64,000 nt of DNA, from contig CM055076.1 in assembly GCA_029204045.2 (NCBI GenBank), positions 13,554,069-13,618,068 on the forward strand, written 5' to 3'. A model generated the notes under the pieces. The model worked only from the letters and a program-made list of their open reading frames with translations, had not been told where the DNA came from and did no database searches. The position numbers were made by a program, and so were the translations under genes. The DNA comes from Tillandsia leiboldiana. Its lineage: Eukaryota > Streptophyta > Magnoliopsida > Poales > Bromeliaceae. Numbering within the stretch: the stretch's first letter is position 1; each line of letters begins with the position of its first letter. Of the stretch, positions 9,567 to 20,375 are shown in pieces.

Positions 9567-12500
9567 ATGGCCCGTACAAGGTCAGCGGCGGGGGACGCCG
9601 AGGCGGATGCGACAACGTCGACGGCCGCGGAGAACCAACTCCTGCGGCGACAATTGCGGGAAATGGCGGGGCAATTGGCTACCCTCACCGATCATGTACG
9701 CCAGATGACGCAGCAGCAGGCCGCACCTGTGACGGCCGCCCCGGTCCCTCCGCCGGGGCCGACAGCACCGGCCGCGGCACCGCCGACAGCACCACCACCA
9801 GCGGCGACTACGGGGCCGGCGCCAGGGACAACTAGCCGGGTTATTCTGGAGGAAACGGTGGTCACGCCTACCCCTATCGCGGCTGCCGCCGCCACGAGTG
9901 GAGGGGGGGTTGTGATGACCGAACGGGATCGAGTGCGGGCCAACTTGAAGGACTTTAAGAAGCACGACCCGCCCACGTTCGAAGGGGACACGACAGATCC
10001 GTGGGTCGTGGAGAACTGGGTGGGGTCAATGGAGAAACTCTTCGAAGACTTACTTATGGAGGATCACGAGCGGGTTCCCCTAGCCGTCCATTGCTTGGAA
10101 GGGAATGCCCGCTTGTGGTGGAAGACGGTACGCCCCGATCCTGCTAAGGGTACCGCTCTTCCGTCCTGGACAACTTTCAAGAAGGAGCTGTTCGAGGCCT
10201 TCTTCACCAGCAGCGTCAAGAAAAAGTTGGAGGATGACCTAAACCACATTCAACAAGGGGACCGGACGGTCATGGAATATCAACGGGAATTCGTCCGACT
10301 AGTGAATTGCGTCCCGTTCGTCGCACGGGACGAGGCTCACAAGGCACAACTCTTCGTCGATGGCCTGCGAAGCGACATCTTCGAGGTGGTGAACGCGGCT
10401 GGCCTGCATACCTTCCAGGGAGTGGTCGACAAGGCCACCACGGTGGAGCGGGGTTTCGCTGTGACCCGTGCCAGAAGGGAGAACGCGGCGCGGCTAAGGG
10501 ATCAGAAGCGACACCAGCAAGGCTGGGGGGAGGGTTCTTCCAGCGGGAGCCGACCCCCCAAAAGATGGAGACCGCCGACAGGGCCCCGGGGCGCGCCAAC
10601 AGGAGGGCCGAGGCCGTGGAATAGGCCTTGTGTCATATGCGGGGGAGGACACCTGACGGGAGAGTGCCCCCAAAGAGACGACCATTGTTTCAGGTGCGGC
10701 AAACTGGGGCACTTCCGCCGCAACTGCCCCTTAGGCGGGGGATCGGCGCCCATGGGAGCACCTACGCCCAGGCCACAGCACTCAGGGCGGGGAAAAGCTC
10801 CTATGGCGTCGGCTTCCAGACCCCCCGCACCACGGCGTGAGGAGGACCGGCAACCACAACCAGGCGGGAGGGTTTTCTCAATGACCCGCCAAGGGACTGA
10901 TCCACCGGAGGACGCTCTTGCAGGTACTACTTCCGTTTTGAATTCCCGTGCTAGAACTCTTTTCGATACCGGAGCAACGCACTCGTTCATTTCTCGTGAA
11001 TTCGTTTTCATGCATAACCTCGAGGAGACACCCCTCCAAGCCTCTTTGACGGTGCAAACGGCGGGAGGGACTCTGGAGGCGACCAGTTTTGTGGCCGCCT
11101 ACCCGATTATGTTGGGACGGTTGGCCTGCCCTTGGGACTTGGCGGTGATCCCTTTGAAGGAGTACGACGTGGTGTTGGGCATGGACTGGCTCACAAGGTA
11201 CCAGGCACTCATTGATTGCGACAAGCGACAACTGCGGCTACAAGAACCGGGCTTCCCCGAACATGTGTACATAATGGGCAAGAGCATCTCCTTCCCGGCG
11301 GTTATTTCAGCGGCACGGGCCAGAAGACTGGTTGAGGGGGGGTGCGTGGCCTATCTAGCATCGGTGGATTTGGCTACTCGACCCTCGACGACACTTGCAG
11401 ATATCCCAGTGGTGAGGGACTATCCTGACGTATTCCCCGCGGAGTTGCCGGGGATGCCTCCGGAGAGGGAGGTGGAGTTCCCTATTGAGCTGCTACCAGG
11501 CACGCAGCCTATTACGAAGGCCCCTTACCGAATGGCCTTCGCGGAGCTGAAGGAGCTTAAGGCACAACTGGAAGATCTCTTGGACAAAGGGTTCATCCGA
11601 CCGAGTGTGTCACCCTGGGGCGCACCGGTACTCTTTGTACGGAAGAAAGATGGAAGCCTGCGGCTCTGCATTGACTACAGAGGGATAAACAAAGTCACGG
11701 TGAAGAATAAGTACCCCCTACCCAGAATCGACGACCTCTTCGATCAGTTACGGGGAGCGACGGTCTTCTCCAAAATTGACCTACAGTCGGGCTATCATCA
11801 ACTCCGAGTTCGAAATGAAGATATCCCCAAGACCGCCTTCCGGACTCGATACGGCCACTACGAGTTCACGGTGATGCCATTCGGGCTTACGAACGCCCCC
11901 GCTGTTTTCATGGACATGATGAACCGGATCTTCAGACCCTTCTTGGATCGGTTCGTGGTAGTCTTCATCGACGACATCCTGATTTACTCCACTACCGACG
12001 AGGAGCACGAGGACCATCTACGGACGATCCTGCAAACCCTCAGAGAGCAGAAGTTGTTCGCGAAACTCAAGAAGTGTGAATTCTGGCTGCGGGAAGTCGG
12101 CTTCCTAGGGCATGTGATCTCGGCACAGGGGATCGCTGTGGACCCCAAAAAGGTAGAAGCAGTGGTAGACTGGCGGCCGCCGACGTCGGTGACAGAAGTG
12201 CGAAGTTTTCTAGGGCTGGCAGGATACTACCGGCGTTTCGTTGAGGGTTTCGCAAAGATCGCTACCCCTTTAAACCGATTGACCAGAAAAGGCGAGAAGT
12301 TCATATGGACGGCCAAGTGCCAGGAGAGTTTTGAGGAACTCAAGAAGAGATTAACTAAGGCACCAATACTGGTGCTGCCGACGCCCGGAGAGGATTATGA
12401 AGTGTACTGCGACGCGTCAAGGATCGGTCTTGGAGGTGTTCTGATGCAACAGGGGAAGGTGATCGCCTACGCGTCCAGGCAGCTGAAGGACTACGAAAGG

Positions 12501-14318
12501 AACTACCCGATACACGACTTGGAATTGGCCGCCGTGGTCTTCGTTTTGAAACTGTGGAGGCATTACCTCTTCGGAGTCCACTGCAACGTTTTCTCAGATC
12601 ATCAAAGTCTTAAGTACATCTTTACCCAAAAAGAGTTAAACTTGCGGCAGAGACGGTGGCTCGAGTTGCTGAAGGATTACGACTTGACGATCCAATATCA
12701 CCCCGGGAAGGCAAATGTGGTGGCAGACGCACTGAGCAGAAAAGGGCATCGGGACGGGGCGTCGGAGAGCGCGCTGACGAAGCAGGACCACCTGATCGCG
12801 GAGTTCGCGCGAATGCAGTTGGAGGTAGTGCCTGCGGGCACAGTTCTGCAACTCCTAGCCTTGGTGGTCAAGCCGACGCTATTCGAGAAGATCCAGGAGG
12901 GACAGCAGACCGATCTGCACCTACAGCGTATACGAGACGAGATTCCCCAGGGTCAAGAGATTGACTTTGCGGTGAAAGACGACGGCACCCTATGTTTCCG
13001 CGGGCGGGTCTGTGTACCGGATTCACCAGAGTTGAAGAATGAAATCTTAGCGGAGGCACACCGAGCCCCTTATGCGGCACACCCGGGGGGCACGAAGATG
13101 TACAGGGATCTCAAACAGACGTTCTGGTGGCCTAAGTTAAAAGAAGACGTGACGCGATACGTAGCCCACTGCCTAGTATGCCAACAGATAAAGGCCGAAC
13201 ACCAGCGACCAGCAGGGAAGCTACAGCCCTTACCGGTACCAGAGTGGAAATGGGACCAGATCACCATGGATTTTGTCACTGGATTCCCACGTTCACAACA
13301 GGGCCACGACGCGATCTGGGTTGTAGTTGACCGGTTAACCAAGTCAGCACACTTCCTACCAATTCACACCACTTGGACCCGCGAACGGCTAGCTCAAGTC
13401 TACATCAGCGAGATCGTGAGACTACATGGGGTACCGGCATCGATCACCTCGGACAGAGACACGCGCTTTGTCTCGAAGTTTTGGCAAAGTCTCCAGCAGG
13501 CCATGGGGACCAGATTACATTTCAGCACCGCCTTCCACCCTCAGACGGACGGACAGTCAGAGCGCACGATACAAACCCTAGAAGACCTGCTTCGCGCCTG
13601 TGTGCTTGATTGGGGAATCGGATGGTCACGCTACCTACCTCTCGTGGAATTTGCCTACAACAACAGCTACCAGGCCAGCATTCAGATGGCGCCCTACGAA
13701 GCACTGTATGGAAGGCGCTGCCGATCCCCGATCTGCTGGGACGACTTGGGAGAGCGGAAACTTTTGGGACCCGACTTAGTGGAAGAAACTGAAGAGAAAG
13801 TGCGCCTTATCAGACAGCGCTTGCTGACCGCCCAGAGTCGACAGAAGAGTTACGCAGACCAGAGGCGCCGGGACTTGGAGTTTCAAGTGGGGGAACATGT
13901 GTTTTTGCGGGTCTCGCCATCCAGAGGAATCAGGCGTTTCGGGCTAAGGGGCAAGCTGAGCCCACGGTTTGTGGGGCCATTTGAGATTCTAGAGCGTATC
14001 GGCCCAGTAGCTTACCGCCTCGCCCTACCACCAAACCTCGACCGAGTCCACGATGTTTTCCACGTATCAATGCTTCGGAAATATCTCCCCGACCCATCAC
14101 ATGTCCTGGACACCTCTGCACTCGAACTTAAGGAGGACCTGAGCTTCGAAGAAACCCCAGTGAAGATCCTGGCAAGGGAAACAAAATCACTGCGGAATCG
14201 AGCCATCCCCTACGTGAAGGTACTCTGGAGCAACCACGAGGAGCGAGAGGCAACATGGGAGCTGGAATCTAAAATGAGGGAAAACTACCCGAACCTAATC
14301 ACCACCATCCGGGTCTGA
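9567..14318 (+). CDS. Gag-Pol polyprotein of a Tekay-type chromovirus
   Basis: Single frame of 1,583 aa, start taken at ATG 9567 because the codon opening the frame at 9558 is GTG. Order: low-complexity Gln/Ala/Pro N-terminus; retrotransposon Gag domain (about 140-245); two zinc knuckles CX2CX4HX4C (about 355-387, the second CFRCGKLGHFRRNC); aspartic protease LFDTGATHSF (about 464-474); reverse transcriptase with FIDD at 800-803; RNase H starting near YCDAS (about 945); integrase with an HHCC zinc finger (about 1165-1212) and DDE region including MDFVTGFPRS, TSDRDTRF and HPQTDGQSER; GPF/Y module (SPRFVGPFEI); C-terminal chromodomain-like segment ending WELESKM. Roles are capsid formation, polyprotein cleavage, reverse transcription and integration; chromodomains of this class can bias integration toward heterochromatin. 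No stop or frameshift is seen. Confidence 0.95.
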   Translation: MARTRSAAGDAEADATTSTAAENQLLRRQLREMAGQLATLTDHVRQMTQQQAAPVTAAPVPPPGPTAPAAAPPTAPPPAATTGPAPGTTSRVILEETVVTPTPIAAAAATSGGGVVMTERDRVRANLKDFKKHDPPTFEGDTTDPWVVENWVGSMEKLFEDLLMEDHERVPLAVHCLEGNARLWWKTVRPDPAKGTALPSWTTFKKELFEAFFTSSVKKKLEDDLNHIQQGDRTVMEYQREFVRLVNCVPFVARDEAHKAQLFVDGLRSDIFEVVNAAGLHTFQGVVDKATTVERGFAVTRARRENAARLRDQKRHQQGWGEGSSSGSRPPKRWRPPTGPRGAPTGGPRPWNRPCVICGGGHLTGECPQRDDHCFRCGKLGHFRRNCPLGGGSAPMGAPTPRPQHSGRGKAPMASASRPPAPRREEDRQPQPGGRVFSMTRQGTDPPEDALAGTTSVLNSRARTLFDTGATHSFISREFVFMHNLEETPLQASLTVQTAGGTLEATSFVAAYPIMLGRLACPWDLAVIPLKEYDVVLGMDWLTRYQALIDCDKRQLRLQEPGFPEHVYIMGKSISFPAVISAARARRLVEGGCVAYLASVDLATRPSTTLADIPVVRDYPDVFPAELPGMPPEREVEFPIELLPGTQPITKAPYRMAFAELKELKAQLEDLLDKGFIRPSVSPWGAPVLFVRKKDGSLRLCIDYRGINKVTVKNKYPLPRIDDLFDQLRGATVFSKIDLQSGYHQLRVRNEDIPKTAFRTRYGHYEFTVMPFGLTNAPAVFMDMMNRIFRPFLDRFVVVFIDDILIYSTTDEEHEDHLRTILQTLREQKLFAKLKKCEFWLREVGFLGHVISAQGIAVDPKKVEAVVDWRPPTSVTEVRSFLGLAGYYRRFVEGFAKIATPLNRLTRKGEKFIWTAKCQESFEELKKRLTKAPILVLPTPGEDYEVYCDASRIGLGGVLMQQGKVIAYASRQLKDYERNYPIHDLELAAVVFVLKLWRHYLFGVHCNVFSDHQSLKYIFTQKELNLRQRRWLELLKDYDLTIQYHPGKANVVADALSRKGHRDGASESALTKQDHLIAEFARMQLEVVPAGTVLQLLALVVKPTLFEKIQEGQQTDLHLQRIRDEIPQGQEIDFAVKDDGTLCFRGRVCVPDSPELKNEILAEAHRAPYAAHPGGTKMYRDLKQTFWWPKLKEDVTRYVAHCLVCQQIKAEHQRPAGKLQPLPVPEWKWDQITMDFVTGFPRSQQGHDAIWVVVDRLTKSAHFLPIHTTWTRERLAQVYISEIVRLHGVPASITSDRDTRFVSKFWQSLQQAMGTRLHFSTAFHPQTDGQSERTIQTLEDLLRACVLDWGIGWSRYLPLVEFAYNNSYQASIQMAPYEALYGRRCRSPICWDDLGERKLLGPDLVEETEEKVRLIRQRLLTAQSRQKSYADQRRRDLEFQVGEHVFLRVSPSRGIRRFGLRGKLSPRFVGPFEILERIGPVAYRLALPPNLDRVHDVFHVSMLRKYLPDPSHVLDTSALELKEDLSFEETPVKILARETKSLRNRAIPYVKVLWSNHEEREATWELESKMRENYPNLITTIRV

Positions 14319-14336
14319 GTTTCGAGGACGAAACTC
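14317..14336 (+). other. Perfect hairpin overlapping the gag-pol stop codon
   Basis: GAGTTTCG, loop AGGA, CGAAACTC. The first stem base lies inside the TGA stop at 14316-14318. Related hairpins follow pol in the three other Gypsy elements of this window. Confidence 0.7.
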
Positions 14337-14355
14337 GTTTTTTAGAGGTGAGTGG

Positions 14356-17015
14356 TGTGATAACCGCGGATTTATTTTTGCCTTTCGGGACTTTCCGTCG
14401 ATTTTATTGAACCGTGTGGTTGACAATAGGGGTTCGAGGGTAATTTTTCCTTATTTTTCTTGGCAGACGGTCGGGGCTCGCGGGTATTTTTGGTTAATAG
14501 AGCTCGCGAAACGGAGACCGGCGGCGCGATCGGTTCTGGATTCCGACCCCCGGATCTCCCAGAATAAATTCCGGAAGCTGGTACCGTAGCCCAGGTGACT
14601 TACACAATTACCGGGGGCGGACCGGACTCGGGTCCGCAATCAGATCGATTTTAGTCGATCAACTTGGGGTATGGGGTTAAACCACCCCTTCCTGTTTTCT
14701 TTTCACTCGAGGGTTAAAATTAATTTGGGGTCCAAAATCCACTACGCCCAAAACGTCTAAGTAGTCGGCCTTGGGAATTAGGTTTCCTAAACCTCGCCTC
14801 CCCCCTCCTTGGCGTACAATATCCGAGCGTGGACGAGGAGCGGTTCCCCAAAACCCTCGTCCTTTCCATCGGCCGGCGTGGAAGAGCAGAGATCGATCGC
14901 CTCTCCGCAAAGATCCGACGAACGCGAAGAGGACGATCCCTCTCCTTCGCCCGGTACCGATCAAAACAAGGTGAGCCGTGCTTTCGTTTTCTTTTCTTGT
15001 CTTTTCTCGTCACGAGCGAGGGGGGGGGGGTTTCTTGATTTCATCGGAGATGGAAGGAGAGGGGCGTGCCATCGCACGCGGAACGCCGCGCGGGGCAACC
15101 CGCGCATGCGGGGGCGCCGCGCGGGGCACCCGCATGCGGGGCGCCGTGCGGGGCCGCCCGCGCATGCGGGGGGGTGCCGTGCGGGGCACCCGCATGCGGG
15201 GCGCCGCGCGGGGGCAGCCCGCGCATGCGGGGGCACCGCGCGGTGCAGCCCGCGCATGCGGGGGTGCCATGCGGGGCACCCGCATGCGGGGCGCCGCGCG
15301 GGGCAGCCCGCGCATGCGGGGGCACCGCGCGGTGCAGCCCGCGCATGCGGGGGTGCCGTGCGGGGCACCCGCAGGCGGGGCGCCGCGCGGGGCAGCCCGC
15401 GCATGCGGGGGCACCGCGCGGTGCAGCCCGCGCATGCGGGGGTGCCGTGCGGGGCACCCGCATGCGGGGCAGCCGCGGGGCAGCCCGCACATGCGAGGCG
15501 CCGCGCGGACAGCACGGCGGCGCGTGGGGGGTTCGGTCGCTGCCGTCGGGGGCCGGCCAGTGTTGGGGTTTTTCCTTACTTCGCGTTTAAAGGCTCTTGA
15601 CCTCCCCGCCCGGGGATCCCGTTTCTTCTGCAGCTGAGGGGGAGCGCGCCGGGACGCGGGGAGCCGAGCGTGGTTTTGCTACGAGCGACAGGTGGGTTGT
15701 TTTTACTTTATTCCTAGCCCCTAAATTCTATCTTATTGGACGGGGTCTATTCTAAGTGTACTGGGGTTACATAATGACGGGTGATAGCTTATGCATGTTA
15801 GTGGGTTCGCTATAATGACTAGCGTCGATTGCCGACGGTGTTCTTCTTTTTAACCCTTATATGTCAGCGGGCCACCTTCGAGTGCGCGCAGTATTACCTT
15901 GTTTTCGATTATGCACTTTACCTCATTTACCTCATTACTCTTATTATTCATATTATGATACTGACATGATGGTGATTACGGTTACTTGGCTCGAGGTTGC
16001 CACACGCGCACCCGCGGTTTGGCCACCGCAAAGAGTGCGCTTTTCCGGAAAAGAGGTCGTAGGACCCGTGTATACCCACGAGGTGACGTAGTGGGGGCCC
16101 CTTATTAGCTGTGGGGTTGAGGCGCCGAGGTGCGAGCGGAGCGACCCGCCGGTTTAGTTGTCCGGCGCGGTCGCGGTGCTGCAGGTACGGTATGGGCCGT
16201 CGGTAGTGGACCGACGCGGCCGGGTATTACAGGATGCAGATATACAGGTTACCACTTTTTCCCCCCCCCAAAGGGGTGGTTGCTCCGGTTGTCGCCACGG
16301 TTTGTTTTTATTATTTTTCCCCTGCACGGCGTTTATTAGTCACTGACTTCCCACTTCGTGACAGGGCCCAGGCGAGGGGAGAGGTAGGTGGCGGTGAGGA
16401 CGGGGCGGACACAGCGGGACCGTTGGAGACCCTGAACTTTATACTTTCCTTTTCTTTTCAGCTTTTCATTTATATTGTGGGCATGTGTGAGGTTCCCGAT
16501 ACCCTTGTGGGGTCGACGTAGATGTCGGTATTTGATTATCTGTTTATGCACTACCTTTCCCTTTATTTCCTACTGGCCATTTGAAAAGCGAAACAAAAAC
16601 AACGAAAAGATTGCGAAAACCGTTTTCAAAGTCTAAGTGTCGTGTGGGCACTGATTTCAAAACCTTGGGGATTTATGGATTGCGAAATGAGCTTTCAAAA
16701 CTTGGGTGTCGTGTGGGCACCGTTTTCAAAACCCTGTGTTTTATGCTGATTTCGGAACTCGTTTTCAAAACCTAAGTGTCGGGTGGGCACTCTTTAAAAA
16801 CCGTGGATTTATCCTTTCAAGTTGAAGTGGCCATGCGCTTAAATATTTGGAATACTGGTTGTATGTAATTGAATGTTGTGATTGAATGGTTATGTTTGCT
16901 TGGGAGATGTATTCAACCACACGCCGTGCACGTACAGGGGAGACTCTGTCCGTTTGCAGAGAGACCCTGCATGTGCGGCGGGTCTGGGCACGCACCGGGG
17001 AAGAAAGAGACCTTT

Positions 17016-17051
<36 letters not shown>

Positions 17052-17090
17052 AATGTCGTGTTCGCGAAAACAAACCCCCGGGGCGTGACA
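14356..17090 (+). repeat. 3' LTR of the young Gypsy (2,735 bp)
   Basis: Nearly identical to the 5' LTR; the size difference is mostly the shorter G run (15020-15030). Visible substitutions lie at sites equivalent to 8293, 8348 and 9320 of the 5' copy. The A tract at 17017-17050 and the terminal GGGGCGTGACA are preserved. Confidence 0.9.
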
Positions 17091-17095
17091 AAGAG

Positions 17096-17655
17096 ATCGT
17101 TAGATACCTCAAGAATATTTAACATTCAAAACCTAGTACAGAGATAGAGTTTATCTGATCATCATAACATTTGAGAATTCAGATATGTAAGAGAATCATA
17201 GTCAAAAACCAACATATCTTCTATGCAATCAAAAACCAAATGTCATGTTAGTGAACATCAACTTGTTAGTTATATTACATGCCCAAATAGTTAGTCGAAT
17301 AGTTAGTCGAGACATGCAAACAATCACAAGATAAAAACCAAAGTTGAAGTTGAAGTGATACTTACCTTGATGTATACAAAAATTTTCATCAGCATTGTTC
17401 ATCATTGTACCTTGATGCAGTCATCATTGTTCATCATTGTACCTTGATGTATACAAGATCACAATTTTCACAATATCATTGTTCAAGTTCTCTAAACTCT
17501 CTCCCCCTTTTTGTCACAAACAAAGCCAAAATTACCAAAAATTGAAGGAGAGTTAAAAATATCAACGAAAATGTTTCGAAATTTAAGAACTAGAACTAAG
17601 AGTGAGTCCTAAAAACTGAAAGACCTGCACAAAAAAGATTAGAGAGAAAGTTAAG
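17096..17655 (-). other. Sirevirus 3' spacer with second PPT-like tract
   Basis: Non-coding, AT-rich continuation of the minus-strand Sirevirus after the Gypsy insertion. At about 17500-17512 the minus strand has AAAAAGGGGGAGAG, a copy of the PPT motif that matches 52066-52080 of the plus-strand relative. No gene seen. Confidence 0.6.
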
Positions 17656-18743
17656 TCAGTCTGAATCAGAACTAGTGGGATTGGTACAATCCAACTTCTT
17701 CAAAATCGCTTGAAGCATTTTTGACATTGTGGAGACCTTTCTTTTCATCTTATGTTGCTCAGAGATAATCTGTTTGAGATTTGTAGATACACTGTCTTGT
17801 TCAGCAGACGATCTTCGCTGTTCTTGTCGAATTGAGGACCTTACATTCGCTTTTGCCGTGTGTCTCCAGGACGTTGAAGGATGTAGTATAGATCCAGACG
17901 GTGCATTTTGACCTTCAGTCCATGGAGATTCTCTAGGGAGAGAGCGAGCTCTGGTGATGGGTCTATCAATCTGAATTCCAGTTTCCCTCAAATTCTTTCG
18001 CCTAGTGTACTGCTTGGTTGTTGAGGAAGATTTTATCAGCTTCTTGTTCTTCAAATACAACCTATCTTCTTTGTCAATAGCTTTTTGTGCTTGTTCACAA
18101 ATATCTTCCCAGTCTTCTTCATCTGATTTTGGTCAGCGGCCATTTGTCGGAGACCTAATGCCAATCTCTCTTGGTTAGCAGAAAGTCTTCTTTGGTCCTG
18201 ATGAATGGCGGCCAATACAGTAGCTTCTAGAGCGTTTCTCTTGGAAGTCGCTGGACGAGTTGTAGAGACAGATGATGCATGCTGGTCTTCAGCCCATGGG
18301 GATTCGCTAGGTACCGAGTATGCTCTAGAGAGGGATTCAGTAATTTGAATTCCACTTCCCTCTTCATTTTCCTTCATCCTAGCCGAGCTGATAAAGTCTA
18401 GTGGAGGTGCTTGGCTAGCAGCTGGTTGCTCAATGGTAATTCCCTGAGCACTGCCTCTTTTTCTTTCACCGGTTTTTCTTTTTGTTCCAGTTTGACTTGG
18501 TTCCATAGGGGCTTTTCCTTTTTCAGCTGCAGTAGGCGTTGAAGCTTCAGCAGTTGCTTTCCCTTTGGAGACAATGGGGACAGTTCCCTCGATTTCGATG
18601 TTATCCCAGTCGATCGACTCCGTCTCTGATTCAGTTTCGGAATCATCCTTAGTCTTCTTCGCTTTCTTAGCCTTCTTAGGCTTGGCAGTATCCTTGACAT
18701 GTACCATGGCAGCAAGTAGGAAAATAATCCAAGTGATCACCAT
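17656..18743 (-). pseudogene. Third ORF of the minus-strand Sirevirus (env-like position), frameshifted
   Basis: Starts at ATG 18743 with a hydrophobic N-terminus (ITWIIFLLAAMV, a likely membrane or signal segment), then a Lys/Glu/Ser-rich acidic region, a module ending in a Gln-rich probable coiled coil, and a frameshift near 18060-18130. Beyond it a second version of the same module follows in another frame to the stop near 17656. The plus-strand relative (51377-51952) has this module only once, so the module looks duplicated here. Position after pol and the N-terminal hydrophobic segment recall the env-like ORF of some Sireviruses, but I see no fusion peptide or second membrane segment, so an envelope role is not supported. 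Confidence 0.6.
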
Positions 18744-20375
18744 TTTGATTGCTAGTGAAAAAAGTATCCTGTGAAGACCAACTCAAGAACACATGAAAAA
18801 TTGTTAATTTTCAAAAATTTGAAAAATTGTACCCAAACAATCATAATCATGTAGAGAGACTAAGAATCAAATTAGTTTTGCAAAAGGACTTTTAAAAATA
18901 GATCAATTGCATGTTTTTCGAAAATCCTTATTATATGCCCTAAAACCGAAATTTTAGAAATCGAAGCCTAAAAATCCGTTAATCAGGAGAGTACCTAGCA
19001 TATAATCAAAACTAATCTACCCAGAGTTCTTATTTCAAAAGAAATTTGATCAAAAACCATCCACAAACAAAGTCGATCCAAGAAATTCATCACGTTTGAG
19101 GAGGAATAGAGAAAAACGGTGAAAAACTGAGATTTTGATCAATAAAACTTACTTGGAGTTGAAGAACTTGAGTTTGAAAGCTTCCAAGAAGGATGAAATC
19201 TAGAGAGAGAGGCTCTGGAAACTTTGGAACAAAAGATTGGAGTAAAAGAAATCAAAACCCTTTTGTTCTTTATAAAACCCTAGCCGCGATCCGGATCATC
19301 CCATGCTTGCGATCCGGATTGGCTACCCGCAGTGAGAAACTGCGTTCGGGATCCGGATCGGCAGATACAATCCGGATCGTCAGCCCGCAGAAGAATTCCT
19401 GCGTTCGGGATCCGGATCATCTTGCCCGATCCGGATCGGCTCCAACTTTTTCTTTAGAAAATTTCAGAGAAATTCAAGAAAAACCAGAAAAAGATTGTAA
19501 GCACAAATGTTTATCAACTTTAAACAAAAATCATCGTTTCATACAACAAGAATTAGATTATGCCAAATCTATCAATAATATCCAAAAATGAAACGAGAAT
19601 TTACAAAAATTAAATCCCTTAAAGTTGAACACCTTCAATCACATCTAACTTGATCTTATGAGTAATGCCTTTATCAAATCATCAATTCAGTAAAGAAAAT
19701 GAAATACAAAGATCAATAGATGTTTGAAATCCCAAATATAGTAGATAATGTATCTAGACAATCTGTTGAAGAGAGTGGCTCTTTGAGCATCTTTCTTTAA
19801 AACCCACCTTATACCAACCTTGAAATTTGACAGAGTCAAGTATTTCAACATGCATTTTACTTAATCAAAAATTTGAACAACCATGCTTGGTATACATGTG
19901 GTAGCTGCACACAATACTCGGACGACCGAGGTGGGTAGCTCTTTCCTCCATGTGGTGGTAGTTTTCACACTCCTCATTGGGATGTAACTCTTTCCACATC
20001 TTTTGAGCATTTTACTTTTCTATGACTCCCCCTCAATTGGCTATCAATTATTTAAGATATAAAGTATTCAACCAATATTGATCTCGATTTCATACTCGAC
20101 TAAGCAGTCAAATAAGATAATGACTATACCAAGAGATCATTGAGAGAGAGAAATTGACTTTGATCACTTAGAAGATGATTTAATTAACATAAATGATCAT
20201 TGCAACAGTGAAATATTATGATGGCAAAAGCATAATAAATTTCTAAATGTGCGAGAAGATGCAATTAAAGTCAATTATGATCTATGCTCAATTAATGTCC
20301 TATGTACAAACATAGATAATGAACAAAACAAAACAAATACAAAACCTATCCTAAGCAAAGGTTTCAAAAAGAAGT
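18744..20375 (-). other. Spacer between pol and third ORF of the minus-strand Sirevirus
   Basis: Non-coding, AT-rich. It holds a PPT-like tract on the minus strand at 20026-20036 (TTGAGGGGGAG, equal to 50135-50145 of the plus copy) and the internal promoter-like block 19269-19436. No other gene is supported. Confidence 0.6.
19269..19436 (-). promoter_or_regulatory. Internal promoter-like block before the third ORF (minus copy)
   Basis: Three pairs of TCCGGA palindromes (cores at 19430/19411, 19371/19352, 19313/19290; spacing 19, 19 and 23 bp) followed in element orientation by a TATA-like TTTTATAAA (19269-19277 on the minus strand). The layout copies the LTR U3. The third ORF start is about 525 bp downstream. 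Confidence 0.6.

Larger units (their letters stand above)
6602..17090 (+). mobile_element. Full-length Tekay-type Ty3/Gypsy chromovirus (10,489 bp)
   Basis: Two long LTRs (6602-9353, 14356-17090) flank a PBS, a single gag-pol frame and a post-pol hairpin. A 5-bp target-site duplication AAGAG is present at 6597-6601 and 17091-17095. LTRs differ by only about three substitutions plus homopolymer length changes by eye (about 0.1%), so the insertion is young; with 1.3e-8 substitutions per site per year this would be tens of thousands of years. It is inserted in the spacer between PPT and third ORF of the minus-strand Sirevirus. All coding modules are present, so it may still be autonomous. Confidence 0.95.
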
